Of a DNA stretch of 64,000 bases, positions 48,179 through 57,658 are shown one piece after another. Position 1 is the first letter of the stretch. Each line of letters begins with the position of its first letter. A program made the position numbers and the translations under genes. Location of the stretch: assembly GCA_964588285.1 (NCBI GenBank), contig CAZPNX010000003.1, positions 62,001-126,000 on the forward strand, in the 5' to 3' direction. Below the pieces are notes generated by a model, which saw only the letters and a program-made list of their open reading frames with translations, had not been told where the DNA came from and did not search any database. This DNA comes from CAZPNX01 sp964588285 (GTDB taxonomy: Bacteria > Edwardsbacteria > AC1 > EtOH8).

Positions 48179-51100
48179 ATGAAAAGAAATCTATTATTAA
48201 TCTTGGTCGCTTTACTCACCTTTCATCATCTGCTGGCCGTGCCGGCCAATCCCGATCCCCGAATGCTGCAGCAGCCGGATGGGACGACCTTCACCGCGGT
48301 GCTCAAGGGCGACGAGCATTTCGGCTTCGCCGTCACCGAGGATGGTTTTTCAGTGGTTTGCGATCCGGCTACCGGCTGGTGGAGCTATGCCCAGAAGGTC
48401 GGCGGCCTTCTGGTATCCAGCCAGTATCGGCCCGGCAGGGATGGGTGTCCCTATTCTAAGAATCTGAGGCCCGATGCCGCGGCGGTGGCCGCCCTGCCGG
48501 AGAACAAGCATAAGATGATCAATGTGCTTCCGGAGACCAGGCAGCGCTGGTCCTGGGACGCACTCTACGGCTATGGCCGCACCCCTTCCAATCCGGCCAA
48601 GGCGCCCACCGGGGCCAAGTATGTCAACATCCTCTTGGGGGATTTCACCGACAGCACCTTTTCCATGTTTGCCGCCAAACCGACCCATCCCTGGAATCCC
48701 TTTCCGCCCAATCTCTATCGTCGGATGCTCTTTTTGGCCCTGGGGGACAGAGACAGCGCCAAGCCGGTGATCCACGACTCCACCACCATAGGCAGCATGA
48801 GCAATTATTTCTGGGAGATGACCTACAATAAGTGCTATTTTGCGGCCATAGGAGGCAGCCAGATCCGGGGGGTGGATACAGTGAGATCTTCGGGAAGAAC
48901 CTGGTCCAATGCCAACAACTCCACTACTACCTATATCTCTAGCTGCGTCTCGGCGGCAGATAACTATGTAAACTTTGCCGATCCCGGAGGCGGGCAGGCC
49001 GGGCTGATCATCATCCATCCCGGACCGGGCGAGGAGGAATCGGGCCGTACCGGGGACATCTGGTCTGCCTCTTATTCCGGCTTGAGCATATCTACCAATG
49101 ACGGGGTGACCATCACCAAGGCCATCGTCTGTCCACAGAACTCACAGTTGGGTGTTTTCTGCCACGAGATGTTCCATCAATTAGGCGGGCCGGATCTCTA
49201 TGATTACGGCTATTCCAGCAACCCCTGGGGTGTTTGGTCCTTGATGGACGCCGGCTCCTACAACAGCACCAATATCTCGGGCGACGCCCCGGCTTTCCCC
49301 GGCGGCCATCTGCAATATGACATAGACGGTAACCTCACCAACGGCATAGACGGCTGGCTGAACGCGGCGGTCTATACCGATTCCATCTCCAGCGCCAGGA
49401 ACGGCGACGGCCGATACCAGATCGCTGCCCTGGATTCATGTGGGGAGGCAGGTTTGGGCAACATCACCAGCGGCAGGAGGCTGTGGCGCATCCGCAACAA
49501 CAATTTCCGGGACTCGGCTCAGGTATTCTTCGTGGAGAATCGGAGGCGGACGCCGCCCTATGAAATCGGGCTTCCTGAGGAGGGTCTTGTCATCACCCAC
49601 ATAGATACCCGGATGAACAGCACCCGGCTGAACAACGGCCCGCCCACCACCCGATACTTTTACTCCTGGGTGGAGAGCCCGGGGTTCGACCCCAATATCA
49701 GCTATAACTCCGGGGTTTCGGCCGATACCTTCTATCAGAGGCCGTTGGACCATGCCGCCTATTCGTCCAACGACTGGAACCCGGCCGGCTATTATGAAAA
49801 TAGAATAGATTCGTTATCCATTCCCAGCTGCCGCACCAACCGCGATAATGCCTATGGGCCATGGATATTCGATATCTCCCCTGAGGGTCCGGTGATGAAC
49901 TTCTCGATAGCTCGCACCGGCATAGCCAGCAGCTCGCCCCTGGTGGGATTCAAGGCGGCCACGGTTCTGGATCCCAAAGCGGCCAGCGCCGCCAACAACG
50001 GCAACGGCATCCTCGATCCCTGGGAGACCGACAGTATCAAGGTCACCTTCTACAATGCCGGGGCGGCCATCAGCTCCGGTGCCCAATGCTCCCTCTATGT
50101 AATCCAGGGTTACCAATACATCAATCTAACCCCGGGATGGAAGACGATCGGCAACGGAGCCTTTGCCTCCAACAGTGAAGCTCAATCTCAGCCTTTCGTG
50201 GTTCAGGTGGCTAAGGATATCCCTCGGTTCTACGATGTCATCTTCGGATTAAAGATAACGGGAGCTTCACCGGCCTATACCGATACCAGCAGTTTCACTC
50301 TGAGGGTGAGCGGCCTCAATGTGGTCTTCACCTATAATTTCCAGGACATCAGGGTGGGGGGCACCACCTATCCCTATCGCATCAAACCTTTGTCCCTGGC
50401 CGTCTACCGGGACACCCTGTTCGTGGCCAACGGCAATCTGGATGTCTCCACCTGGCAGACCAGAATCTACAAAGTAAAAAAGATCACCAGCAACAATCCG
50501 CTCCAGGGTTCGGACACCATCGCCTCCATGAACAATAAGGGGGCGACCAATGTTACCAATATGTACATCGGCGGCATCGATGTTGACAATACTGGCAACC
50601 TCTGGTATTCCATCCAGGACTCATGTTATCAGACCACCAGGAACCATCCCAGCCCGACGGTCCAGAGAAAGTTTTTGATGCCCAATGTTTCCTGGGCCGG
50701 TTCGCCCATGAAGCGGATCCGGGGGGTGGCCTTGGGGCCGGCGGTGGTAGATACGGTCGGGCCGGATCCGGTGGCCGGCGATTCCCTCTGGTCCTACTGG
50801 CAGCAATACAACACCAATGCCAGCGGCACACCGGTGGCCGGGGCCATGCTCCAGGAATCGCTCTACGTCATCCAGAAGGTTGGCAGCGGAAGCTCCAGCG
50901 TAAGATATCGCTATTCCCTGCGGGCCGATTCCCTTTGGGGCGGCGTCTCGGACGGCAGTTGGTGGAACGGCCGGGCACTGGAGTACGACGGCTCCAGCGT
51001 CTGGACTTCGTCGGTCTATAAAAATATCCTAATCCGGAGAAACGCGTCCGATGCCCGGATAATCTACACCCTGCCCGGGCCCTCGGGCTTCGGCAATTAC

Positions 51101-51895
51101 GGCACCTATGGCCTGGCGCACGAGGCCACCGATTCCCTGGGAAATCCTTATGCTCCGGTAGGCGCCTCCAGCTATGTCCCCGGAGCCCGGGGCACCAAGC
51201 ATTACCTCTACTGCGCGGCCATGGACGAGGGAAAGATATACAAGATAGACATTACCTCCCTGATGCTGCCGACGCCGCCGGAAAGCATAGTGGTGGAGCA
51301 GATCGGGCCCAGCTCCAACAAGGTAAAATGGTGGAAGGCCAATGTGGATACGCATAAGATCTTCGGCTATATCATCTACCGGCAGCCGGCCTCGGCCAGC
51401 ATGCCGCCAACACCGGTGGATTCCATCGGCTGGGTGGCCCATAGGTTTGGAGCGGGTGTAGTCGATAGCTTTGTAGACAACGATGCCAGCAAGTCGCCAG
51501 GAGATTACAAGTATTCGGTGGAGGCGGTGAACTACTACGGCTATGGCGGCTGGGGGGCCTCGGCCTGGGCCGGAGCGACCGGGGTGGAGACGCCTTTGGC
51601 CATTGATGTACCCACGGTCTATGCCCTCAGGCTTAGAGGACCCAATCCGTCAGGGAAGAACGGCGTCACCATCGAATGTCAATTGCCCCGGCCCGGACAG
51701 ACCTCCATTAATATCTACAACCTTTTGGGCGAGCGCATTCGTACTTTGTGCCAGGGATACCTGCCGGCCTCCAGCCATCGCTGGCAGTGGGATGGACGGG
51801 ACGACCGGGGCCGGGCTGTGGCCACAGGAATCTATATCTGTCGCCTGGTTTCCGGCGACTATTCGGCCAGCGTTAGGATCGATCTGCTGAAATAG
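48179..51895 (+). CDS. Secreted M6-family metalloprotease with sorting domain
   Basis: 1238 residues. Signal peptide, propeptide with FGFAVTEDGFSVV, and a zinc protease domain with HEMFH (329-333) extended to HEMFHQLGGPDLYD, where D339 is the third ligand as in immune inhibitor A-type M6 enzymes; a Met-turn is visible at SLMDAGS. Later regions are beta-rich, including a beta-propeller-like part (730-1050) and an FnIII-like domain (about 1060-1150, PESIVVEQIGPSSNKVKWWK). The end is a sorting domain (GPNPSGKNGVTIECQL, NIYNLLGERIRTL, GIYICRLVSG). Extracellular proteolysis is the likely role. Followed by a strong terminator. Confidence 0.93.
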   Translation: MKRNLLLILVALLTFHHLLAVPANPDPRMLQQPDGTTFTAVLKGDEHFGFAVTEDGFSVVCDPATGWWSYAQKVGGLLVSSQYRPGRDGCPYSKNLRPDAAAVAALPENKHKMINVLPETRQRWSWDALYGYGRTPSNPAKAPTGAKYVNILLGDFTDSTFSMFAAKPTHPWNPFPPNLYRRMLFLALGDRDSAKPVIHDSTTIGSMSNYFWEMTYNKCYFAAIGGSQIRGVDTVRSSGRTWSNANNSTTTYISSCVSAADNYVNFADPGGGQAGLIIIHPGPGEEESGRTGDIWSASYSGLSISTNDGVTITKAIVCPQNSQLGVFCHEMFHQLGGPDLYDYGYSSNPWGVWSLMDAGSYNSTNISGDAPAFPGGHLQYDIDGNLTNGIDGWLNAAVYTDSISSARNGDGRYQIAALDSCGEAGLGNITSGRRLWRIRNNNFRDSAQVFFVENRRRTPPYEIGLPEEGLVITHIDTRMNSTRLNNGPPTTRYFYSWVESPGFDPNISYNSGVSADTFYQRPLDHAAYSSNDWNPAGYYENRIDSLSIPSCRTNRDNAYGPWIFDISPEGPVMNFSIARTGIASSSPLVGFKAATVLDPKAASAANNGNGILDPWETDSIKVTFYNAGAAISSGAQCSLYVIQGYQYINLTPGWKTIGNGAFASNSEAQSQPFVVQVAKDIPRFYDVIFGLKITGASPAYTDTSSFTLRVSGLNVVFTYNFQDIRVGGTTYPYRIKPLSLAVYRDTLFVANGNLDVSTWQTRIYKVKKITSNNPLQGSDTIASMNNKGATNVTNMYIGGIDVDNTGNLWYSIQDSCYQTTRNHPSPTVQRKFLMPNVSWAGSPMKRIRGVALGPAVVDTVGPDPVAGDSLWSYWQQYNTNASGTPVAGAMLQESLYVIQKVGSGSSSVRYRYSLRADSLWGGVSDGSWWNGRALEYDGSSVWTSSVYKNILIRRNASDARIIYTLPGPSGFGNYGTYGLAHEATDSLGNPYAPVGASSYVPGARGTKHYLYCAAMDEGKIYKIDITSLMLPTPPESIVVEQIGPSSNKVKWWKANVDTHKIFGYIIYRQPASASMPPTPVDSIGWVAHRFGAGVVDSFVDNDASKSPGDYKYSVEAVNYYGYGGWGASAWAGATGVETPLAIDVPTVYALRLRGPNPSGKNGVTIECQLPRPGQTSINIYNLLGERIRTLCQGYLPASSHRWQWDGRDDRGRAVATGIYICRLVSGDYSASVRIDLLK

Positions 51896-51910
51896 TTTTG
51901 TTGCCAGACA

Positions 51911-51942
51911 AAACCCGGGACGTAAAACGTCCCGGGTTTTTT
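51911..51942. terminator. Strong terminator between M6 protease and uvrA
   Basis: A 13-bp perfect stem AAACCCGGGACGT (51911-51923) with ACGTCCCGGGTTT (51927-51939), loop AAA, then T to 51942. It lies between convergent genes and may work in both directions. Confidence 0.93.
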
Positions 51943-52046
51943 AGATCCCGAAATCGGAGGCAACAAGGTTATGCTTTTAAAACGAGCCGAAGGTGATCAT
52001 TTTCAGAGGCCGGTTCTTTTTCCGTTTGACTTTCGTTGAAAACCCT

Positions 52047-54869
52047 CTACTTTAACTCATCCTTTAAATACTGACCCGTATAGGACTTGGCGCATGTCGC
52101 CACCTGCTCCGGCGTGCCCTGGGCCACCACCGTCCCGCCCTGGTCCCCGCCCTCCGGCCCCAGATCCACGATCCAGTCGGCCGACTTGATGACGTCCATG
52201 TTGTGCTCGATGACGATGACGGTGTTGCCCTTGTCGGCCAGGCGCTGCAGCACCGCCAGCAGCATCTTGACGTCCTCGAAGTGCAGGCCGGTGGTGGGCT
52301 CGTCAAGTATATAGAGGGTGCGGCCGGTGGCGATCTTGGACAGCTCGGCCGACAGCTTCACCCGTTGGGCCTCGCCGCCGGAGAGGGTGGTGGCCGGCTG
52401 GCCCAGGTGGATGTAGCCCAGGCCGACGTCGGCCAGGGTCTGCAGCTTTCTGGCGATCTTGGGAATGTTGGCGAAGAACTCGGCCGCCTGGTCCACCGTC
52501 ATCTCCAGCACCTCGGAGATGTTCTTTCCCTTGTACTGGACCTCCAGTGTCTCCCGGTTGTAGCGCTTGCCCTTGCAGACCTCGCAGGGCACGTAGACGT
52601 CGGGCAGGAAGTGCATCTCGATCTTGACGATGCCGTCTCCCTCGCAGGCCTCGCAGCGCCCGCCCTTGACGTTGAAGGAGAACCGGCCCACCTTGTAGCC
52701 CCGCATCTTGGCCTCATGGGTCAGGGAGAACAGCTCGCGCAGATAGGTGAACAGGCCGATGTAGGTGGCCGGGTTGGAGCGCGGGGTGCGGCCGATGGGC
52801 GTCTGGTCGATGTTGATGACCTTGTCGATGTGCTCCAGGCCGTCGATCCGCGAATGCTTTCCCGGCTGGGTGCGGGAGCGGTTCAAATGCTGGGCCAGGG
52901 CCCGGTAGAGGATGTCGTTGACCAGGGTGCTCTTGCCCGAGCCGGAGACCCCGGTGACGCAGACCAGCTTGCCCAGTGGGAAGGGGACGTCGATCCTCTT
53001 TAGATTATTCTCGGCAGCGCCGCGGACCACCAGGTGCTTGCCCAGCCCCGGCCGCCTTTTCTTGGGCACCGGGATGCTGCGTTTGCCGGCCAGGTAGAGC
53101 CCGGTCAGGGACTCGGGGCAGGCCACCACCTTCTTGGGCGGGCCGGCCACCACCACCCGGCCGCCTTTCTCCCCGGCCCCGGGGCCCAGGTCCACCAGCC
53201 AGTCGGCCGCCAGCATGGTGTCCCGGTCGTGCTCCACCACCAGCACCGTATTGCCCAGGTCCCGCAGACGCATCAGGGTGTTGAGCAGGCGGACGTTGTC
53301 CCGATGGTGAAGCCCGATGGAGGGCTCGTCCAGCACGTAGAGGACCCCGGTCAGCGAGGCTCCGATCTGGGTGGCCAGGTGGATGCGTTGGGCTTCGCCG
53401 CCGGCCAGGGATTCGGACGATCGGTCCAGGGTCAGGTAATCCAGACCGACGTCGGACAGGAAACCCAGCCGGGCGTTGATCTCCTTTAAAACCTGGCGGG
53501 CGATGGTCCGCTCCTTGTCCGAAAGATTAAGCCCGTTGCCGAAAAATTTTCTGGCCTCCTTGACCGAGAGACTAGATATCTGATGGATGGAACGGTCCGA
53601 AATCTTGACCGCCAGCGACTCGGGCTTGAGCCGGGCCCCGTTGCAGGCGGGGCAGGGCTGAACCGACATGTACTTCTCTATCTCGAAGCGGACATAGTCG
53701 GAGTCGGTCTCCCGGTAGCGGCGCATCAGGTTGGGGATGGCTCCCTCGAATTTTCTGGAGAACTGATAGATGTTGGAGCTGTCCTCGGACTCGTACCTTA
53801 TCTTGATCTCTCGGTCGGTGCCGTTCAGGATTATCTGTCGGGCCTTGGGCGAAAGGTCCTTCCAGGGAATGTCCAGGGAGAATCCGTAGGTTTTGGCCAC
53901 CGCCTCCAGCTGGGTGCCGATCCAGTGGCCCATGGGGTCGCCCCAGGCCGAGACCGCCCCCTCGTTGACCGTCAAGTCCGGGTTGGGCACCAAGGCCTCG
54001 GGGTCGATTTCCATTTTGGTCCCCAGGCCGGAGCAGGCCGGGCAGGCGCCGTAGGGGCTGTTGAAGGAGAACATCCTGGGCGACAGCTCGCCCAGCGACA
54101 CCTGGCACTGGGGGCAGGCCAGCTTCTCGGAATAGAGCACTTCCTCCCAGTCGTCATAGACGGCCACCACCAGCCCCTCGGAGAGTTTTAGGGCGATCTC
54201 CACCGAGTCGGCCACCCGCTTCTGGGACTTGGGACCTAAGGTCAGCCGATCGACCACGGCATCTATTTGGTGTTTGCGGTTCTTGTCCAGGGCAGGGGCC
54301 GAGTCGATTTCGAAGAGTTTGCCGTCGATCCTTGTCCGGACGAAGCCCTGGCGCCGCAGCTTTTCGAACAGCTCCTTATATTCGCCCTTGCGGCTGCGCA
54401 CCATGGGGGCCAAGATCTGGACCCGGGTGCCCTCGGGCCGGGAGGCGATGTCGTCGGTGATCTGCTGAACGGTCTGGGAGCTGATGGGCCGGCCGCACTT
54501 GGGACAGTGAGGGCGTCCTATCCTGGCGAAAAGGAGGCGGAGGTAATCGTGGATCTCGGTGACCGTGCCCACGGTGGAGCGGGGGTTTTTGGAGGCGGAG
54601 CGCTGCTCGATGGCGATGGCAGGGCTGAGCCCGTCGATGAAGTCCACGTCCGGCTTTTCCATCAGTCCCAGAAACTGGCGGGCATAGGCCGAGAGCGATT
54701 CCACATAGCGTCGCTGGCCCTCGGCATAGATGGTGTCGAAGGCCAGGGAGGACTTGCCCGATCCGGACAGCCCGGTGATGACCACTAAGCGGTCGCGGGG
54801 CATCTCCAGGTCGATGTTCTTGAGATTGTGCTCCCGGGCACCCTTGATAATAATGGATTGGCGCGGCAT
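52047..54869 (-). CDS. uvrA: Excinuclease ABC subunit A
   Basis: 940 residues, normal length. DNA damage recognition ATPase of nucleotide excision repair. The start at ATG 54869 gives the conserved MPRQSIIIKGAREHNLKNID; a frame reaching back to 54992 is rejected. Seen: Walker A GLSGSGKSSLAFD and GVSGSGKSTLVND, zinc finger CPQCQVSLGELSPRMFSFN with GACPAC, second zinc module GRCEACEGDG and CEVCKGKRY, signatures SLAGGEAQRI and TLSGGEAQRVKLS, and Walker B VLDEPSIGLH and ILDEPTTGLH. No uvrB or uvrC is nearby. Confidence 0.97.
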   Translation of the reverse strand: MPRQSIIIKGAREHNLKNIDLEMPRDRLVVITGLSGSGKSSLAFDTIYAEGQRRYVESLSAYARQFLGLMEKPDVDFIDGLSPAIAIEQRSASKNPRSTVGTVTEIHDYLRLLFARIGRPHCPKCGRPISSQTVQQITDDIASRPEGTRVQILAPMVRSRKGEYKELFEKLRRQGFVRTRIDGKLFEIDSAPALDKNRKHQIDAVVDRLTLGPKSQKRVADSVEIALKLSEGLVVAVYDDWEEVLYSEKLACPQCQVSLGELSPRMFSFNSPYGACPACSGLGTKMEIDPEALVPNPDLTVNEGAVSAWGDPMGHWIGTQLEAVAKTYGFSLDIPWKDLSPKARQIILNGTDREIKIRYESEDSSNIYQFSRKFEGAIPNLMRRYRETDSDYVRFEIEKYMSVQPCPACNGARLKPESLAVKISDRSIHQISSLSVKEARKFFGNGLNLSDKERTIARQVLKEINARLGFLSDVGLDYLTLDRSSESLAGGEAQRIHLATQIGASLTGVLYVLDEPSIGLHHRDNVRLLNTLMRLRDLGNTVLVVEHDRDTMLAADWLVDLGPGAGEKGGRVVVAGPPKKVVACPESLTGLYLAGKRSIPVPKKRRPGLGKHLVVRGAAENNLKRIDVPFPLGKLVCVTGVSGSGKSTLVNDILYRALAQHLNRSRTQPGKHSRIDGLEHIDKVINIDQTPIGRTPRSNPATYIGLFTYLRELFSLTHEAKMRGYKVGRFSFNVKGGRCEACEGDGIVKIEMHFLPDVYVPCEVCKGKRYNRETLEVQYKGKNISEVLEMTVDQAAEFFANIPKIARKLQTLADVGLGYIHLGQPATTLSGGEAQRVKLSAELSKIATGRTLYILDEPTTGLHFEDVKMLLAVLQRLADKGNTVIVIEHNMDVIKSADWIVDLGPEGGDQGGTVVAQGTPEQVATCAKSYTGQYLKDELK

Positions 54870-55079
54870 CGGCTGGTTTTCACCTGTTTGAGGGACAGAT
54901 TTGAAAGTTAGATGCGGGAATATTCGGCAGCATCCGGCAGTAGATGATAAGGGGCAATCCATAAGTATATCAGCTTTATGCCCAGCTGTCAATTATATGG
55001 TTTTTTGCCCCGATGGAGGATCGAAGCCATCGACCCGCAGTTAGATGAAGGACAACGGAAAAAAGTCCTTGATTTTCTC

Positions 55080-55108
55080 TTGACATCCAGTGATAATACT
55101 TTTATAAT
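55080..55108 (+). promoter_or_regulatory. Consensus sigma-70 promoter of the pstS-like gene, near-leaderless
   Basis: TTGACA (55080-55085), 17-bp spacer, TATAAT (55103-55108): a full consensus match. The predicted start near 55115 is only about 6 nt before the ATG at 55121, and the intervening AT-rich bases hold no ribosome site. Confidence 0.88.
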
Positions 55109-55120
55109 TAACAAATTAAA

Positions 55121-56056
55121 ATGAGATTAACCAAAATCATACTCTGCTTCTCCCTGGCGGCAGCCTTATTCGGCTGCCAAGGGCAGCCGCCCAAACCCCA
55201 GGAAACCCAGACCCAGGGCAGGATCTTAGTCAAGGGCTCGGACGGAATGCTGAAGCTGATGCGCCGCCAGTCCCAGGCCTTCATGCAATTGTACCCCAAG
55301 GCCGAGATCGTGGTCGACGGGGGCGGCTCCAAAGCCGGAATAGCGGCCCTCAACGAGGGACTGGTCCGGATCGCGGTCATGACCCGGGAGCTGACGGCCC
55401 AGGAGGATTCCATCATCAGAGCAAACGGGGGACAGCCCAAAAGCTACAAGATCGCTCTGGACGGAATGGCGGTCATCGTCCACAAGACCAACAGAGTGGG
55501 GAGGCTGGATCTGGACCAGCTGGCCGGAATTTTCAGCGGCCGGATAACCGACTGGTCGAAGTTGGGAGGAAGGCCGGGGAAGATCGTACCCGTCTATCCC
55601 GCCCCCAATTCCGGAGGCTACGAGTTCTTCAGGGATCGGGTGCTGGGGGGCGGGGATTTCGCCGCCAAGTCCTATCCCTGCTCCACCACGGCCCAAGCGG
55701 TGGAATTGGTCAAGGAACATCACAGCGCGGTGGGCCTGGTGACCATGTCCGCCCTTTTCCAGAGCTGGGACGTCTGGCCGCCGGTCCGCCAGCCGGGGAT
55801 CAGGGCGGTTTCCATCGGTTTCGGCAAGGAGAGGGGATATTTTGCCCCCAACCAGAAGACAGTCAACGACGGCGAATACCCATTGACCAGGCCGGTCTAC
55901 CTAGTGGTCAATGAGGCCTTGGAGAAGACCTATAGCCAGGGCATGTCCAGCCTGGCCCACGGTTTCATCTCCTTTGTCTCTTCGGCCGAGGGCCAGAAGC
56001 TGGTGGCCCAGCAGGGGCTGGTGCCGGCCACCATGCCGGTGATCATCAAGAAATAG
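55121..56056 (+). CDS. PstS-like phosphate-binding lipoprotein
   Basis: 311 residues. Signal peptide with lipobox LFGC (C19). The periplasmic-binding fold of the PstS family is seen in ILVKGSDGMLKLMRRQSQAF, VVDGGGSKAGIAALNEG, MTRELTAQE, ALDGMAVIVHKTN, LAGIFSGRITDWSKLGG and YPAPNSGGYEFFRDRVL. No pstCAB permease follows; instead a TPR lipoprotein and exbBDD-tonB do. In Bacteroidota, PstS-like proteins also accompany TonB-system genes, so it may work with energised outer-membrane uptake rather than an ABC transporter. It has its own consensus promoter. Confidence 0.85.
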   Translation: MRLTKIILCFSLAAALFGCQGQPPKPQETQTQGRILVKGSDGMLKLMRRQSQAFMQLYPKAEIVVDGGGSKAGIAALNEGLVRIAVMTRELTAQEDSIIRANGGQPKSYKIALDGMAVIVHKTNRVGRLDLDQLAGIFSGRITDWSKLGGRPGKIVPVYPAPNSGGYEFFRDRVLGGGDFAAKSYPCSTTAQAVELVKEHHSAVGLVTMSALFQSWDVWPPVRQPGIRAVSIGFGKERGYFAPNQKTVNDGEYPLTRPVYLVVNEALEKTYSQGMSSLAHGFISFVSSAEGQKLVAQQGLVPATMPVIIKK

Positions 56057-56084
56057 CAACCGCAACATAGTTAAGGATGCAACC

Positions 56085-57563
56085 ATGGGAAAAAACCGCT
56101 TTTGTCCGTTGATTATAATCTGCATAGTGGCCGTGCTGCTGGGCTGCGCCACCACCTCCGAGGCCGGAAAGCCGAAGGCCGAGGATCTCTATCAACAGGC
56201 GGTGGCGGCCGACCAAGCCGACAATCCGGACCAAGCAGTCGAACTTTTAAGGCAGGCGGTGGTGGCCAAGCCCAAGCTAAAGGAGGCCCACTTTCTGCTG
56301 GCTAGGATCTATGCCGACCGCGGCATGTACGACGAGGCCATCGGCGGGCTGAAGGCGGCGGCGCAGCTGAAGCATCCGGATGCCCCGCGGCAGCTGGCCA
56401 GGGTCTACCACCGGGCGGGCAAGCTGGATGAGGCGGAAAGCCTCTACAACGAGCTTCTTAAGAAAAGTCCCAACGATCCGGACCTGCGCTACCGGCTGGG
56501 CAAGGTGATGCTGGACAAGGGAGACCTGAATGCGGCCGGGGAATCGTTCCGTCAGGTGCTTCAGATGGACCCCAACAACGGCGCCTCGCACAACGGCCTG
56601 GCCAATCTTTACTACCGAAAGCGGATGATGGCCGAGGCCATGTCCGAATACCAGAAAGCGCTGCAGCTCGACCCCAACCTGGCCGACGCCCACATCGACC
56701 TGGGCAATGTCTATTTCGAGACCGGCAAGTACCAGGAGGCGGCCAGGTACTTCAAGCGCTATACCGAACTGGAGCCCAAGGAGGCGGCCGGCTACTTCCT
56801 GCTGGCCAAGGCCTATCAGATGCAGAAGGACTCCACCCTGTTCCGCGAGGGGATAGCCGCGGCCGAGAAGGCGGTGAGAATAGATCCGGCCAACGACGGC
56901 GCTTGGTTTATGCTGGCCACCTTCTACCGCGACGGCAAGATGTACCAGAAGGCGGTGGAGGCCTTTCAGAAGGCGCTGACCCTGTCCCCGGTGGACCCGG
57001 ACCGCTGGTTCGAGGCCGGGCAGGTCTACGTCAAGGCGGCGGCCGTCCTGCAGGACGCCAAGGATACGGTCCGGGCCAAGGAGTACCTGAACCAGGCCAT
57101 CATCTGCTACGAAAAACGCTGCGAGCTGGATCCCACCAAGGTTGAAGATACCTACTACGTCATGGGCACCGCCTACTACCTGAGCGCCGACTACGACAAG
57201 GCCATCGAGTGGTACCAGAAAAGGATTAAGGTCAATCCCAAAAACGCCTACGGTGTCTACATGAACCTGGGTTACAGTTATTCGCTCAAGGGGCAGAGGC
57301 TGAAGACGGCCGGCTCCGAAGCCAGAGCCCTTTATATGCAGGCCATCGACGCCTTCGGCGAGGCCCGCAAGCTGGCGCCGGACAAGATCCAGCCGCTGGA
57401 GGCCATCGCCCAGCACTATGTCTTCATCGGCCAAAAGTTCAACGACAAAAGCTTCATCGCCAAGGCCAAGGCCATGATCGCCGAGATCCGCAAGAAGGAC
57501 CCGGGAAACCGGACGGCCCGGGAGCTGGAACAGGCCATGAAGCCCAAGATCGAGGTCTGGTGA
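56085..57563 (+). CDS. TPR-repeat lipoprotein
   Basis: 492 residues. Lipobox LLGC (C21) then tandem tetratricopeptide repeats over nearly the whole length (AVELLRQAVVAKPKLKEAHF, NGLANLYYRKRMMAEAMSEY, AHIDLGNVYFETGKYQEAAR, DKAIEWYQKRIKVNPKNAYG). A periplasmic scaffold is likely. It lies 28 bp after the PstS-like gene and about 95 bp before exbB, and TPR lipoproteins are frequent in this gene neighbourhood. A short stem GGCTCTT/AAGAGCC follows at 57602-57617. Confidence 0.85.
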   Translation: MGKNRFCPLIIICIVAVLLGCATTSEAGKPKAEDLYQQAVAADQADNPDQAVELLRQAVVAKPKLKEAHFLLARIYADRGMYDEAIGGLKAAAQLKHPDAPRQLARVYHRAGKLDEAESLYNELLKKSPNDPDLRYRLGKVMLDKGDLNAAGESFRQVLQMDPNNGASHNGLANLYYRKRMMAEAMSEYQKALQLDPNLADAHIDLGNVYFETGKYQEAARYFKRYTELEPKEAAGYFLLAKAYQMQKDSTLFREGIAAAEKAVRIDPANDGAWFMLATFYRDGKMYQKAVEAFQKALTLSPVDPDRWFEAGQVYVKAAAVLQDAKDTVRAKEYLNQAIICYEKRCELDPTKVEDTYYVMGTAYYLSADYDKAIEWYQKRIKVNPKNAYGVYMNLGYSYSLKGQRLKTAGSEARALYMQAIDAFGEARKLAPDKIQPLEAIAQHYVFIGQKFNDKSFIAKAKAMIAEIRKKDPGNRTARELEQAMKPKIEVW

Positions 57564-57658
57564 CCGGCCGCCATCGGGATCGAACCAATCAAAAATAAAA
57601 CCGGCTCTTCCAAGAGCCACACATTCCACAACCAACAGCTAGGAGGAACATTGGAGCG

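Noticed and set aside
56277..57635. 452-codon minus-strand frame opposite the TPR lipoprotein
   Set aside because: Shadow of a repetitive GC-rich gene; no recognisable domain.
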